Shown: one piece after another, positions 18,448-28,461 of the stretch | Layout of the letters: each line of letters opens with the position of its first letter | Position numbering within the stretch: position 1 is the first letter of the stretch | Source of the DNA: AP-15 sp963700185 | Lineage (GTDB): Bacteria > Pseudomonadota > Alphaproteobacteria > ATCC43930 > CGMCC-115725 | Direction of reading: 5' to 3' | DNA: 64,000 nucleotides | Assembly: GCA_963700185.1 (NCBI GenBank) | Contig: CAVOWP010000014.1 | Location: forward strand, 440,022 to 504,021 | The notes under the pieces: generated by a model | Seen by the model: the letters and a program-made list of their open reading frames with translations, nothing else | Told to the model about the DNA's origin: nothing | Databases searched by the model: none | Program-made: the position numbers and the translations under genes

Positions 18448-18942
18448 TCATTTCGAACGATCGGCCGGACGGAATGCGACGAGCGGCAGCTGCGCGACGA
18501 GACGGCGGCGAGCGCCCTGTGACTGATCGTAGGGCCACCCGAGAAGACGGCTCAATACCGCGCGGATGATCGGTGCGACCAACCAATTGTGTCGCTCGTA
18601 GTCGGTGATCACCCTCTTTGCCTCTTCCTCGTCGAGGAAACGGTGAGCAGCGAAGAAATGTTGTGAACCGATGACCACCTCCGGCCCTGGTGTTACCTCG
18701 ATGTTGCGCAGCCAGCCGGCGTTGCGGCCAAAAGCGCTCATCACGACCGCCTCGGGACCTTCTTGGCGATACTCCATGACTTCCAGGACCGTGTGGCGGA
18801 GCAGACCCGTGCGACGCCCGACATGGATCAGCAGCAAGAACCGGTGTCCAAGGAGCGAGCCGCAGTTCCAACGGTACAGATAGACCGGGACTCGAAAGAG
18901 CCGGCGCAGCATGCCGTTCAATTGGGTTGCGCCCACTGGCAA
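18448..18942 (-). CDS. Nitroreductase-family deazaflavin-dependent oxidoreductase (DUF385 / Ddn-like)
   Basis: The 164-residue protein has the split-barrel pattern of the Ddn-like family: LFRVPVYLYRWNCGSLLG, FLLLIHVGRRTGLLRHTVLE, MSAFGRNAGWLRNI and VIGSQHFFAAHRF. The GRRTGLLRHT and GWLRNI segments are the conserved ones. Members use F420 or flavins, or bind fatty acids. The start is ambiguous: TTG at 18942, GTG at 18936 or ATG at 18912. It follows the SDR gene by 9 bp on the same strand, so the two form an operon. Confidence 0.75.
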   Translation of the reverse strand: MPVGATQLNGMLRRLFRVPVYLYRWNCGSLLGHRFLLLIHVGRRTGLLRHTVLEVMEYRQEGPEAVVMSAFGRNAGWLRNIEVTPGPEVVIGSQHFFAAHRFLDEEEAKRVITDYERHNWLVAPIIRAVLSRLLGWPYDQSQGARRRLVAQLPLVAFRPADRSK

Positions 18943-18951
18943 ACCTCGCGG

Positions 18952-19890
18952 TCATTGGCGTTGCGACAGGATTTCTGCAAAGCCCTGCCGCCATGAGCTA
19001 TGCACTGGCTGCCATGAGAGATCGCGCTTCGCCTTGGCGTTCGAACCTGCGCGCGCCTCGGTCATCATCGTCACGATGTGCTCGCCCGCAGCGATACGGG
19101 CCGGCCATTTAGGGATATGCCGGGGCGGTCTCGCGCCCAGCACCGCCGCCAGCCACTCGCGGACCGGAGCCGGCTCGTCATCCACGATATTGTAAATGCC
19201 CGGTGCGCCCCTCTCGACGGCGTTCGCGGTAGCGGCAGCTGCGTCGTCGATATGGACGAACGACCACCAGCCATTGGCGTCGCCGATCAACGGCACGCGT
19301 CGACGCCGCAGCTGATCGATCATTGGTCCGTCTAAGAGGCCGGTTCCGGGACCGTAGAATGCGCCGTATCGCAGGACGGCGCCCTCGATATCGGGCGAAC
19401 CCGTCACGGCGCTCTCGAGATAGCGGATCGCCTCGAGTGTTCGCCGCAGCTCCCGCGGCGGCTCGGGGTCGAGCGGATCTTCTTCCGATTTGACCGGGCC
19501 GCCGATGCGGGCATAAGGCCACCCGCAGAAGCTCTGCGCCACAATGCGCGGCGTCCCGGCCTGTTTTGCGGCCGCCAGCAGATTTTGCAAACCCTCGGTC
19601 CGCAAACGATTGGTGACACTGAACGAGCGGTCAAACCGCCGCAGATCGTTCGCACCGCCGAGGGAGGTCATTTCGTGCACGATGACATCGGGCTTGGCGA
19701 CCACCACTGCTTGAACAATAGCAGCTCTATTAAACGCATCGGCTACTGCCGCCTCGCCCCCGCCCCGGCGTATCGCGTCGGCCTTGGCCTGAGAGTGGGT
19801 CAGGCCCACGACAGCGTGGCCCGCCGACACGAGCAGCGGCAAAAGGCGGCTTCCGACGGCGCCGCTGGCACCTGCAACGAAGACGCGCAT
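18952..19890 (-). CDS. Extended SDR / NAD(P)-dependent epimerase-dehydratase-like protein
   Basis: The 312-residue protein starts with the Rossmann motif VFVAGASGAVGSRLLPLL (GxxGxxG). It continues like an atypical extended SDR: VVVAKPDVIVHEMTSLGG, LRTEGLQNLLAAAKQAGTPR, IVAQSFCGWPYARIGGPVKS, and AVLRYGAFYGPGTGLLDG. The usual YxxxK is not obvious, as in several NmrA-like or atypical SDRs, so it may be a redox sensor or a reductase. It is the first gene of an operon with the deazaflavin-type reductase. Confidence 0.75.
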   Translation of the reverse strand: MRVFVAGASGAVGSRLLPLLVSAGHAVVGLTHSQAKADAIRRGGGEAAVADAFNRAAIVQAVVVAKPDVIVHEMTSLGGANDLRRFDRSFSVTNRLRTEGLQNLLAAAKQAGTPRIVAQSFCGWPYARIGGPVKSEEDPLDPEPPRELRRTLEAIRYLESAVTGSPDIEGAVLRYGAFYGPGTGLLDGPMIDQLRRRRVPLIGDANGWWSFVHIDDAAAATANAVERGAPGIYNIVDDEPAPVREWLAAVLGARPPRHIPKWPARIAAGEHIVTMMTEARAGSNAKAKRDLSWQPVHSSWRQGFAEILSQRQ

Positions 19891-19963
19891 GTCGTTTGCC
19901 TGGGCTAACTACATGGCAAAGACCAGCCAGCTTGCGCGGCGGGGCGCCAGCGTCAGCGGGAAT

Positions 19964-21298
19964 CTATCGCGGCAGCGGGTTGCCCTTGGTTTCGCGACCG
20001 AGCAGCATCGCGAGGATGCTGAGCAGAGCAAAGCAGGTCATGAAGGCCGTCACCCGGTTGAAGCTGCCGCCGAAGGCGCCGACCAGCAGCCCCGCGACGA
20101 GCGGACCGAAGCTGGTGATGATGCGGGCGCTGCCGGTGCAGAACCCGACCGCGGTCGAGCGGATATGGGTCGGGAACAGCTCCGGCAGATAGACCGCGTA
20201 GCCGGAGAAGACGCCGAAGACGAAGAAGCCGAAGATCGGCAGCACCACCGGATACCACGGCTCGTAGGCAGGGAGGGCCAAATAGAGGATGAGGCCGAAG
20301 ACGATCGTGCCGGCGCTATAGAAAATCACGGTCAGGCGGCGGCCGATGACATCGCAGATGAAACCGAAGGCGATGTAGCCGCAGATGCCGCCGAGGCTCC
20401 ACAACATGATGCCTTTGCTGACGAACGGCACCGCGGCGGTGGCGTCGGCAGCGCCGCTCTTCTGCGCCATCAAGGAAAGGATCGTCGGCAGCCAGATATT
20501 GGTGGTCCAGATCGCGAGCAGTGAGCCGAGGCCGAACAATACGCCGACCATTGTGTTGTGGCGGTGCTCCTTGGAGAACAACTGCAACGGCACAAAACGC
20601 ATGAATTCGTGGTCGCCGGTTTCGCTGCGCAACCCCGCGGCGACGGCGCGCCGGCGCTCGCGGACATCGGCAAAGCGCTCCGGGTCGAGCATTCGGCCGC
20701 GCATGATCGCCAGAATGATCGCCGGCACGACGCCGACAAAGAACACGTAACGCCAGCCATACGGGCCAACGAGGCCATAGGCCCACGCGCCGATGAAGGT
20801 GCCGACGGCGCCGCCGGTCATCATCGTCGCGGCGATCTTCGCCCGGTGCGTCTCGGCGAGCGTCTCGGCCAGCAACGGGATCCCGACCATCAGCTCGGCC
20901 CCGGTACCGAGCCCGGCGATAAACCGGTAAATGGCAAAGTCGAAAATGCCTTGCGAGAGGCCTTGCAGCGCGGTGAAAAGGCTGTAGAGCGCAATGCTGA
21001 AGGCGAGCGTGCGCACCCGGCCGATGTAGTCGGCGAGGATGCCGAACAGAAACCCGCCAAAAGCCCAGCCCAGTAACCCCGCCATGCTGAGGAGACCGCC
21101 ATATTTGCCGATATCGGCCAACGGCGGATTGCCGCCCAGCAGTTCCGTCATTGCCGGCTTCAACACCAGCGAATAGAGCCCGAAATCGGCGGCGTCGAGC
21201 GTCCAGCCGAGCCACACGACGAGAAAAACCAGCCATTGATATCGGCTGACCGCCCGCAGCCCGCCAAATTGCGCTATGGCTACCCCGCCCTTGTCCAC
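19964..21298 (-). CDS. MFS transporter of the sugar / aromatic-acid:H+ symporter type
   Basis: The 444-residue protein has 12 predicted membrane segments. MFS signatures are WLGWTLDAADFGLYSLVLKP in TM1, GILADYIGRVRT between TM2 and TM3 (motif A), and FRFIAGLGTGAELMVGIPLL-like TM4 with YRFIAGLGTGAE. The second half carries FICDVIGRRLTV, a second motif-A-like loop. The TM1 DAxDFGLYS pattern is like the AAHS/sialate branch. The FAD monooxygenase gene lies divergent, 150 bp away, which would fit uptake and hydroxylation of an aromatic compound; this is inference. Confidence 0.8.
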   Translation of the reverse strand: MDKGGVAIAQFGGLRAVSRYQWLVFLVVWLGWTLDAADFGLYSLVLKPAMTELLGGNPPLADIGKYGGLLSMAGLLGWAFGGFLFGILADYIGRVRTLAFSIALYSLFTALQGLSQGIFDFAIYRFIAGLGTGAELMVGIPLLAETLAETHRAKIAATMMTGGAVGTFIGAWAYGLVGPYGWRYVFFVGVVPAIILAIMRGRMLDPERFADVRERRRAVAAGLRSETGDHEFMRFVPLQLFSKEHRHNTMVGVLFGLGSLLAIWTTNIWLPTILSLMAQKSGAADATAAVPFVSKGIMLWSLGGICGYIAFGFICDVIGRRLTVIFYSAGTIVFGLILYLALPAYEPWYPVVLPIFGFFVFGVFSGYAVYLPELFPTHIRSTAVGFCTGSARIITSFGPLVAGLLVGAFGGSFNRVTAFMTCFALLSILAMLLGRETKGNPLPR

Positions 21299-21450
21299 CA
21301 GACACCTCCCTCTTTTTCAGGTTCGTATCGAAGGTCAGTGGCAACTACTATGGGGGGAATAGCGGGTCAAGCACTTCCCGTAATAAGGCTAGGCCCGGAA
21401 CCTTCGCTGCCAGCCGGCATTTCCGCCATTGAGATGAAGTGGAGGGTGCC

Positions 21451-23027
21451 ATGAGTGAAAAACCGAAAGCGCTGATCGCCGGGGCGGGTCCGACCGGATT
21501 GATCATGGCGCATGAACTCGCGCGGGACGGGATCCAATGCCGCCTGATCGACAAGGCCCGGCACCGCGCGATGGAGTCGCGAGCAATCGCAATCCACTCA
21601 CGAACCGTCGAGACATTCGAAATGATGGGGCTCGCCGATGCTTTCTCGAAGCCGGTCAACGCATCGCCGGGGTCAACATCTACGGCGAGAGCGGACGCAT
21701 CGCCCATGCCGCGTTGGGATCCTGGACACGCGGTATCCGTTTGTTCTCGGGGTTCCGCAAGACGAAACGGAACGAAATCCTGGGGGAGCGTGTAGCCCGG
21801 CACGGGGTGCGGGTCGAGCGCAACACCGAACTGGTCGCACTGGCGCAGCACGAATCCGGCATCTCGGCCCGGCTGCGCACCGGCGACCGGGTCGAGGAAC
21901 TCGAGGCTGACTGGCTCCTCGGCTGTGACGGGACGCACAGCACAGTTCGCGAGCAGCTGGGAATTTCTTTCTCGGGCGCGACTTATCCGGAGCTTTTCGT
22001 TCTGGCCGATGTCAAGGTTGCCGGCGACCTCGACCACGCCGAAGCACAGGTCTGGCTGCACCGCGAGGGTGCGCTGGCATTTTTTCCGCTGCCGCAGGAT
22101 CGGTGGCGGCTCATCATCACCAATTCGCCGCCCGACTGCCGCGGCGAGCCCAGTCTTGCGCAATGCCAGGCATTGGTCGACGAGCGCGGCCTCGACCGTC
22201 TCCGGCTCGGCGATCCGCGCTGGACGTCGGTGTTCCGCATCCACCGGCGGGAAGCTGCGCGCTTTCGCAAGGACCGGGTGTTTCTGCTCGGCGATGCCGC
22301 GCACATCCACAGCCCGGTCGGCGGCCAGGGCATGAATATGGGCATTCAGGACGCGTTCAACCTCGCCTGGAAGCTCAGCCTGGTTTTACGGAACGCGGGT
22401 AATCCGCAGCTGCTCGACAGCTACGAGGCCGAGCGCAAACCGGTTGACGAAGCGGTGATCCGGCAGACCGATCGCGCCACCCGCCTTGTCTCTTTGCACG
22501 GCTCGGTCACCCGCTTTGTCCGCGCCCATATGATGTCGTTACTGACGCAGATCCCCGCGGTGGCGGAAAAGCTCGGCGAGGGCCTCTCGGGGCTTGCGGT
22601 CAATTACCGGCACAGCCCGATCGTTGAGGAACACGCCGCCGGAACGGCGGGACCTGCCGCGGGTGATCGAGCGCCCGATGCGCCTCTCGTCGCAGCGAAG
22701 GGCGGGCCGTCGCGGCAGCTCTACGACCTTTTCGCCGAGCATGGCCAACTCCTGCTGCTCTTGGGCGGCGGTCCAGAGGCCTTGCCGCCCACTTTGCCGC
22801 GCTATGCGGAAAGCGTCTTTGCAGTTTATCGCGTCGTCCCGCCCGGGACGTCCGGCGGCGATTATGTCGATTCTGAGGGCATAGTCGCGCAGCGCTACGG
22901 TTCTACACCGGCCGCATATTTGATACGCCCAGACGGCTATGTCGGTTTTCGCTGCGACCAGCGCACGGTTTCCGAAAACCTACCCCACTACCTTGCCAAG
23001 CTCTTTTCGCCGGCTGGCTCCGGTTGA
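21451..23027 (+). pseudogene. FAD-dependent aromatic monooxygenase (PheA/TfdB type), frame broken near the N-terminus
   Basis: From ATG 21451 (GGAGGGTGCC upstream) the first frame gives the FAD-binding motif ALIAGAGPTGLIMAHELARD (GxGxxG). A shift is needed at about 21655 to continue as AGQRIAGVNIYGESGRI. Two compensating shifts at about 21715 and 21772 restore LDTRYPFVLGVPQDETER in a third frame before the main frame resumes. From there to 23027 the frame is intact and carries DWLLGCDGTHSTVREQLG, the second FAD motif VFLLGDAAHIHSPVGGQGMN, and a thioredoxin-like C-terminal domain. The joined protein would hydroxylate a phenolic or similar ring using NAD(P)H and O2. It sits beside the divergent MFS carrier. 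Confidence 0.75.
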
Positions 23028-23149
23028 GCGGGCGGCTCAGCGCCGGCGCCGGACGCCGGGTCCGAGGATTCGTCGGACTGCTCCGATACCGGCGCTCGCC
23101 GTTGCGCCATCGAAGGGCCGGTGACGACATCAAAATCACTCTGGGACAT
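22988..23149 (-). CDS. Possible small Pro/Ser-rich protein
   Basis: An ATG at 23149 on the minus strand, with AAAGAGGTC about 6 nt upstream, opens a 53-residue frame (MSQSDFDVVTGPSMAQRR..., ending EPAGEKSLAR). It is hydrophilic and rich in Ser, Glu and Pro, with no motif. It overlaps the 3' end of the monooxygenase gene antisense by 40 bp. The ribosome-binding site is the only real support. Confidence 0.3.
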   Translation of the reverse strand: MSQSDFDVVTGPSMAQRRAPVSEQSDESSDPASGAGAEPPAQPEPAGEKSLAR

Positions 23150-23492
23150 GGGGCTGACCTCTTTGAGAGAGGCCACTCCACACTCGGCGACGTTCGGGAA
23201 ACGAGAAGCTAAAACACGAAAGCCGCCTCGGGTGGGGCGGCCTCGGGTGATTGACGCGAATGCGCGATCCTAGGCCGCCGACATATACCGGCGGTACCAA
23301 AATCGCGCGACAAAAGCTGGCGTTGTCGGTGCCATGGACTGCAAATTAAGGACGACTCGACGCCGGTGCAAGGGGAACTCGCGATGAGTGTTGCCCCTGA
23401 CCCCGATCCTCCCGCCACCCTGACCCTCCCCCGCTCGCGGGGGAGGGATGGGTGGAGGCAAGAGGAAGAATTTCGGGTAGGTGACTGAACCG
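23150..23492. other. Intergenic stretch with a G/C palindrome, no confident gene
   Basis: The gap holds a palindrome, CCTCCCCCGCTCGCGGGGGA at about 23424, of the kind common in alphaproteobacterial intergenic DNA. A second inverted run sits near 23222-23250 (GCCGCCTCGGGTGGGGCGGC, stem GCCGCC/GGCGGC), which could act as a terminator between the convergent genes. Only very short frames occur here, for example a 20-codon minus-strand frame ending at about 23275; none has support. Confidence 0.4.
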
Positions 23493-24002
23493 CTACGACG
23501 GCATCTGGCCCATGAAGTCGCGCTTGCCGATCTCGACGCCGAGACTGCGCAGGATGTTGTAAGCGGTCGTCGTGTGGAAATAGAAGTTCGGCATCGCGAG
23601 ATGATAGAGGTAGGTCTGGGCACGGAAATTGCGCGGCTGGCCGCCCTGCGTAATCGTGACTTGGGCGTCCTCCTTCCCGTCGAGCTGGTCGGCCTTCAGG
23701 CCCTTTAGGAAATCGATCGTCTTGTCGATCCGCGCCTTCATCTCGGCGAAGCTGTTGTCGATCGCCGGCAAGCTCGGCACCTCGACCCCGGCGGCGCGCC
23801 CGGCGCCAAAGGCGTGCTCGCTCGCCTGCCTCACCTGGCGGGCGAAGGTGAACATGTCTGGGTAGAGACGCCAGTTCAGGGGCGCGTTCTCTTCCCACTT
23901 ATGGACGGTCGCGTGCGCCTCGGCCTTTTCGATCACTCCCTTCAGGCCGCCGAGCAGCTGCAGGAACACCGGCACAGAGGCGTGGTACATCGAGATCGGC
24001 AT
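23493..24002 (-). CDS. DUF1993-family protein
   Basis: The 169-residue protein matches the DUF1993 family: start MPISMYHASVPVFLQLLGGL, PDMFTFARQVRQASEHA in the middle, FPQAQ-like GGQPRNFRAQTYLYHLAMPN, and FYFHTTTAYNILRSLGVEIG at the C-terminus. The His pattern in the YLYHLAMPNFYFH helix is like DinB-type four-helix bundles that bind metal. GAGGAGGACC precedes the ATG. No biochemical role is known to me. Confidence 0.8.
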   Translation of the reverse strand: MPISMYHASVPVFLQLLGGLKGVIEKAEAHATVHKWEENAPLNWRLYPDMFTFARQVRQASEHAFGAGRAAGVEVPSLPAIDNSFAEMKARIDKTIDFLKGLKADQLDGKEDAQVTITQGGQPRNFRAQTYLYHLAMPNFYFHTTTAYNILRSLGVEIGKRDFMGQMPS

Positions 24003-24172
24003 TGCATGGTCCTCCTCGGTCGTTGCTGACGTTGATGCCGCGCGGATCTTAGCGGGCCGCGAGAAGCGCGTGAAGACCCCTGCCGACCGAACGCACGCTC
24101 GAACTGAGAGAAATCTTTACTTCGCTGTGCGTCGATGCTCCGTCCTCCTCGGAGCCCGGAAGGTCGTCCACC

Positions 24173-25886
24173 TTGTTCCCTACCGATCCCCGTCGCCGCT
24201 GCCGAGCCACCACAATCGAGATCGTCGTCGTCGGCATCATCGTCATTCTGGCGATGTGGACGACGGTTGCAGCCTCGATCACGACCGCAAGAGAGGCGGC
24301 AATGGATCGCACGCGGTCAGAAGAGCGTAACCTCGCCGCTGCTTTCGCCGACGAATTGACCCAAATTCTCGGCGGCGTCGCCGGCGCGATGGAGATCGTC
24401 GCCCAACGCATGCGCACCGCGCGCAGGGCCTTCGACATCCATGCCTGGGCGCGCGAGATCCCGTTGCTGTCGAACGCGACGATCCAAGCGGGAATCATAG
24501 GGCCCGACGGCAGGCTCGTCTCGACCACGCTCGACGCCGCGCCGGAGCCGATCGACCTCAGCGACCGCGAGCACTTCCGCATCCATCTCGATGGCCGGTT
24601 TCAGGGTATCTTCATCGGCAAGCCGGTAATGGGGCGCGTCTCGCACCAAGTCACGATCAATGTAACGCGGCGCGTCGATGCCGAGGACGGCAGCTTTCTC
24701 GGCGTGATCATGTTCGCGCTCTCGCCGGCTAATCTCACCACGCTCAACACATCGATCGACCTAGGTCCGCACGGCACCATCGCTCTGATCGGGCTGGACG
24801 ACATTGTGCGGGCCCGCTTTACACGCGAAGATCCGAACGGGCTGGCCGGCATCGGTCAACGGGTCGGACATCCCTGGGCAGCTGCCATCCCGGCGAATGG
24901 CGAGGGGACGTTCGTCAAGGAAAGCGTTATCGATCACATCACACGGCTCTTTAGTTATCGCCGCGTCGGGGATTATCGGCTGGTCGTAACCGTCGGTTCC
25001 GACCTCGCTGAGGCGCTTTCGTCATCTCGTGAGCATGCAAGAGTGATTGCCGCGATCACCGGCTTGGCAACATTTTTGCTCGCAGGCCTCGCAGCGTATC
25101 TCATTCGCGAGATCCGCCACCGCACCTCGCAGGAGATCGCGTTGGCTGACGAGCGCGACAAACTTCAGGCCGCCAGTGACCGCCTGAAAGCCGATATTGC
25201 CCTCCGGAACGAGGTCGAACAGAAGCTCCGGGAGATACAGGCGACCTTGCGCGACGCGGTCGACAGCATTTCGGAAGGGTTCGTCATCTACGATCGCAAT
25301 GATTGTTTTGTCATGTGCAATGAGCCCTATCGGCGACTGTATCCGAAGGCGGCGCGTCTGCTGGTGCCGGGAACGCCCTTTGAGGAAATCGTTTGGGCCA
25401 ATCTCGACGCGGGCTGGTTTGCCGATGGGGTCGGATGCGAACCGGAGTGGCTCGCCAATCGGATGAACACGTTCAATCGGCCGTCCGGGCTGGTAGAGCA
25501 GCCGCTCGCCGACGGCCGCTATGTGATGATCTCCTTGCGTCGCATGCAAAATGGCGGAATCGCGGCGTTGCACATCGACGTCACCCACATGAAACTCACC
25601 GAAGACCAGCTTCGGCAGAGCCGGGATAATCTCAATCGCGCCCAGCGGCTCGCCAAGATCGGCAGCTTCAACCGCGATTTCCGGACCGGAGAGGTGAGCG
25701 GGTCGGAGGAGTTCTACCGAATATTCGGGTTCGATTCGAAGATGCCGCCGCCGACGAAGGAACAGTTCCTGCCCCTCATTCATCCGGACGACCGCGCAGG
25801 ATACGAAGCCTCGATGACTGCTTCCGAGCAAGGCCTCCAGGCTTCACCGCTGACATACCGCTTTGGGTGTCACGACGGGTCGATCA
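24173..25886 (+). pseudogene. Sensor histidine kinase, N-terminal part (interrupted by an IS)
   Basis: The frame opens at TTG 24173 (GGAAGGTCG upstream). It encodes TM1 (IEIVVVGIIVILAMWTTVAA), a periplasmic Cache-like sensor domain of about 230 residues (with GIIGPDGRLVSTTLDA and a YRRVGDYRLVVTVGSDL end), TM2 (VIAAITGLATFLLAGLAAYL), a coiled linker, a PAS domain (AVDSISEGFVIYDRNDCFVM) and a second PAS_3-like domain (IGSFNRDFRTGEVSGSEEFY). The second PAS domain stops at about 25886, where the IS begins. The kinase core resumes at 26914. The two halves together give a normal membrane sensor kinase. Confidence 0.85.
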
Positions 25887-26913
25887 CTGATTACGCACCT
25901 TCCTCAGCCAATTCCGATGTGGTACAAATCATGAACAACGGCGATTTGGTGGAGGCGCGCAATGGCTCGCAACGTGGTTCAGTTCCAGAAAGGTCTCAGC
26001 GAGCCCGCTTTCGAGCAGCAATACGGCACCGAGGAACAGTGCCGCGCGATCGTCATCGAGTTGCGATGGCCGGATGGGTTCGAATGTCCCGCCTGCGGCG
26101 GGCGTGCGCACAGTCTGGTCAAAACCCGAGGCCTCTTTCAGTGCTCGACCTGTCGCCGGCAAACCTCGCCGATCGCCGGAACGATCTTCGCGGCGACCAA
26201 ATTGCCCCTGCGTATCTGGTTCCGCGCCATGTACCACATGACTCAGACCAAGCAGGGGATTTCCAGCATCGAGCTTGGCCGGCGTCTCGGCGTGAGCCAG
26301 CCCACCGCTTGGAAAATCAAGCACAAACTCAAACAAGTCATGATGGAGCGCGATGCCGCCAAGAAACTGACCGGGCGTATCGAGATTGACGACGCCTACC
26401 TTGGCGGCGAACGCTCCGGTGGTAAGCGAGGGCGCGGGGCGGCGGGGAAGACGCCCTTCGTCGCCGCGGTGGAGACGACCGCGGATGGCAAGCCGGTCAG
26501 CGTGAAACTGGGCCGTGTCGGTGGTTTTTCCAGCAACGCCCTGTCTGGTTTCGCCAAGCGTAACTTCGATCGATCGTGTCAGGTGGTCAGCGATGGCCTG
26601 GCCTGCTTCGCCAGCGTGACCGATGCCGGATGCACCCACCAGGCCATCAAGACGGGCAGCGGGTCGGCCTCCGCGCGCACGCCAGCGTTCAAGTGGGTCA
26701 ACACCGCGCTCGGCAACATCAAGGCCTCGATCGTGGGAACATATCGGTCCATCAACAGCAAGCACGTCCCACGATACCTCGCCGAGTTCGAGTACCAATT
26801 CAACCGGAGATACGACCTCTCCGCTATGATGCCACGCCTTTGCTGGGCCAGTGTCCGAACAACTCCAATGCCTTACCGACTGCTGAAACTGGCTGAGGTT
26901 TATGCGTAATCAG
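25887..26913 (+). mobile_element. IS1595-family (ISXO2-like) insertion sequence
   Basis: The element is bounded by inverted CTGATTACGCA (25887-25897) and TGCGTAATCAG (26903-26913). A second inverted block, CCTCAGCCA / TGGCTGAGG, lies a few bases inside each end. It contains one intact transposase gene. It splits a sensor kinase gene within a PAS domain. No clear target duplication could be found next to the inverted ends. Confidence 0.85.
25962..26909 (+). CDS. IS1595-family transposase
   Basis: The 315-residue protein has an N-terminal zinc ribbon (CPACGGRAHSLVKTRGLFQC plus CRRQ), a linker with a helix-turn-helix-like stretch (SIELGRRLGVSQPTAWKIK), and an ISXO2-like DDE nuclease domain. Catalytic residues sit in IEIDDAYLGGER (Asp), VSDGLACF (Asp) and WVNTALGNIKASIVGTYRSI (Asn of the DDN form), followed by PRYLAEFEYQFNRRYDL. 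Length and motifs are intact, so the element may be active. The C-terminal codons run into the right inverted end. Confidence 0.9.
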   Translation: MARNVVQFQKGLSEPAFEQQYGTEEQCRAIVIELRWPDGFECPACGGRAHSLVKTRGLFQCSTCRRQTSPIAGTIFAATKLPLRIWFRAMYHMTQTKQGISSIELGRRLGVSQPTAWKIKHKLKQVMMERDAAKKLTGRIEIDDAYLGGERSGGKRGRGAAGKTPFVAAVETTADGKPVSVKLGRVGGFSSNALSGFAKRNFDRSCQVVSDGLACFASVTDAGCTHQAIKTGSGSASARTPAFKWVNTALGNIKASIVGTYRSINSKHVPRYLAEFEYQFNRRYDLSAMMPRLCWASVRTTPMPYRLLKLAEVYA

Positions 26914-27777
26914 GAATGGATTTACACGGAGATCGAAACGATTTTCGACGACAAAGGCAATCCCGTCCGGCGGATTGGGACGATCAGGGACGTAACCGAA
27001 ACGCGTATGGCCGAGGAGCGACAAAGAGAGCTGGAGCGCCAGCTGCTTCATTCGCAGAAGCTCGACGCGTTGGGCACCCTCGCCGGGGGCATCGCGCACG
27101 ATCTCAACAACACTCTGATGCCGGTTCTTGCGCTCTCGCAGCTGCTGATGCAGCAAATGCCGGAAGGAAGCAGCGAAAGGGAGGATCTCGAAACCGTCGT
27201 GCAGGCGAGCCGCCACGGCCGCGACCTCGTGCAGCGCATTCTCGCCTTTAGCCGAAATCAGAAGGCGACGAAGACGAGGGTTGATCTCGCTGCGATCATC
27301 GGCCAAGCCCTGCAAATGCTGCGCCCGACCATCCCTGCGACTGTGCTGATCAATCAACAGATCGAGGACGTTCCGCCCATTTTGGCGGATGCCGGTCAGC
27401 TTCAGCAGATCATCGTCAATTTGATCACCAATGCCCGGCAGGCCATCGGGAACGATCCGGGGACGATCACCATCGGGGTTTCGCCGGCAAGCCGGCGTTC
27501 AAAACGCCGCCGCGACGGCGATTTCGTTCGCCTTTGGGTCGCCGATACCGGCTGTGGCATGGATGCTGAAACCAAGGATCGGATATTCGAGCCCTTCTTT
27601 ACGACCAAAAACGTCGGCGAGGGCACCGGGCTCGGACTCTCTGTCGTCCACGGCATCATCGCCGATCATGGCGGGCGGATCGAGGTGAAAAGCCGACTAG
27701 GCGAAGGGACCGAGTTTAGAATTCTCCTGCCGGCAGCTCAGCTGGATGCGTCCGTAAACGGAGCGGCAGCAGCGTAA
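26914..27777 (+). pseudogene. Sensor histidine kinase, C-terminal part (kinase core)
   Basis: Reading resumes after the IS with EWIYTEIETIFDDKGNPVRR, the end of the second PAS/PAC domain. The HisKA dimerisation helix follows with the phospho-acceptor His in LGTLAGGIAHDLNNTLMPV. The ATPase has N box NLITNARQAI, G1 VADTGCGMD, F box IFEPFFTTK and G2 GEGTGLGLSVVHGI. The layout is complete. An ATG inside the IS end (26902) is in frame, so this half could be made as a soluble kinase without its sensor. The response regulator gene follows about 110 bp downstream. Confidence 0.85.
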
Positions 27778-27885
27778 GGCAACGAAACTATTCGCTCCGG
27801 TTGCCGCCGCGGGGAAGGCTCCATTAAACCATTATTACCGAGTTTCCAGTCAAGTGGGAGTATCGCGCTACACGAGGCTGACCCA

Positions 27886-28278
27886 ATGAAGGTTTTAGTG
27901 ATCGACGACGACCATCTGGTCCGGTACACGCTTTCTAAAATCCTGCAGCGCAACGGTTACCAGGTGGCGACCGCATCGGACGGTAAGCGTGCGATGGCTG
28001 TCTTCCGCGACGAGCGCCCCGATGTCGTGATCACCGACATCATTATGCCCGAACAGGAAGGCATTGAAACCATCCTCAAGATCCGGTGCGAGCGTCCGGA
28101 GGTCAAGATTATCGCTATTTCGGGCGGTGCGCGGACCCGCAACCTCGATTATTTGGGGATGGCCGAGGCGTTTGGGGCAGACGACGTGATTTCAAAGCCC
28201 TTCGAGGCGGAGGAATTGCTGAGCCGACTGGCCCGGTTTGACCTCCGGGCTTCCAGCGTCGGAGAAGTTGCGACCTAG
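27886..28278 (+). CDS. Single-domain response regulator (CheY-like)
   Basis: The 130-residue protein is a lone receiver domain: acidic pair in VLVIDDDHLV, phospho-acceptor Asp in DVVITDIIMPEQEG, Thr/Ser position in IIAISGGAR and the Lys in VISKPFEAEE. No output domain follows. It lies downstream of the split sensor kinase on the same strand and is the likely partner. With the sensor cut from the kinase core, the pathway is probably uncoupled from its input. Confidence 0.85.
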   Translation: MKVLVIDDDHLVRYTLSKILQRNGYQVATASDGKRAMAVFRDERPDVVITDIIMPEQEGIETILKIRCERPEVKIIAISGGARTRNLDYLGMAEAFGADDVISKPFEAEELLSRLARFDLRASSVGEVAT

Positions 28279-28461
28279 TCCGGATGCGGGCGGTAGGGGG
28301 CCGCCCCGCCGTTCTTCGCCAATAAGTTAGCGGCCGCTGCCGGGGGACTTGCTCCGCCGTCTTTTCGCCGCCTTGACAGTCCCTGCCGCGGCCGATACCA
28401 CAGCGCACCCTAACAAGAATACGATCCCTTGCAGAGCGTACGGGAGGAAGACGCGGGTGTT

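Noticed and set aside
25880..26920. GATTACGCA / TGCGTAATC flanks of the IS considered as a target duplication
   Set aside because: They are inverted, not direct, so they belong to the terminal inverted repeats.
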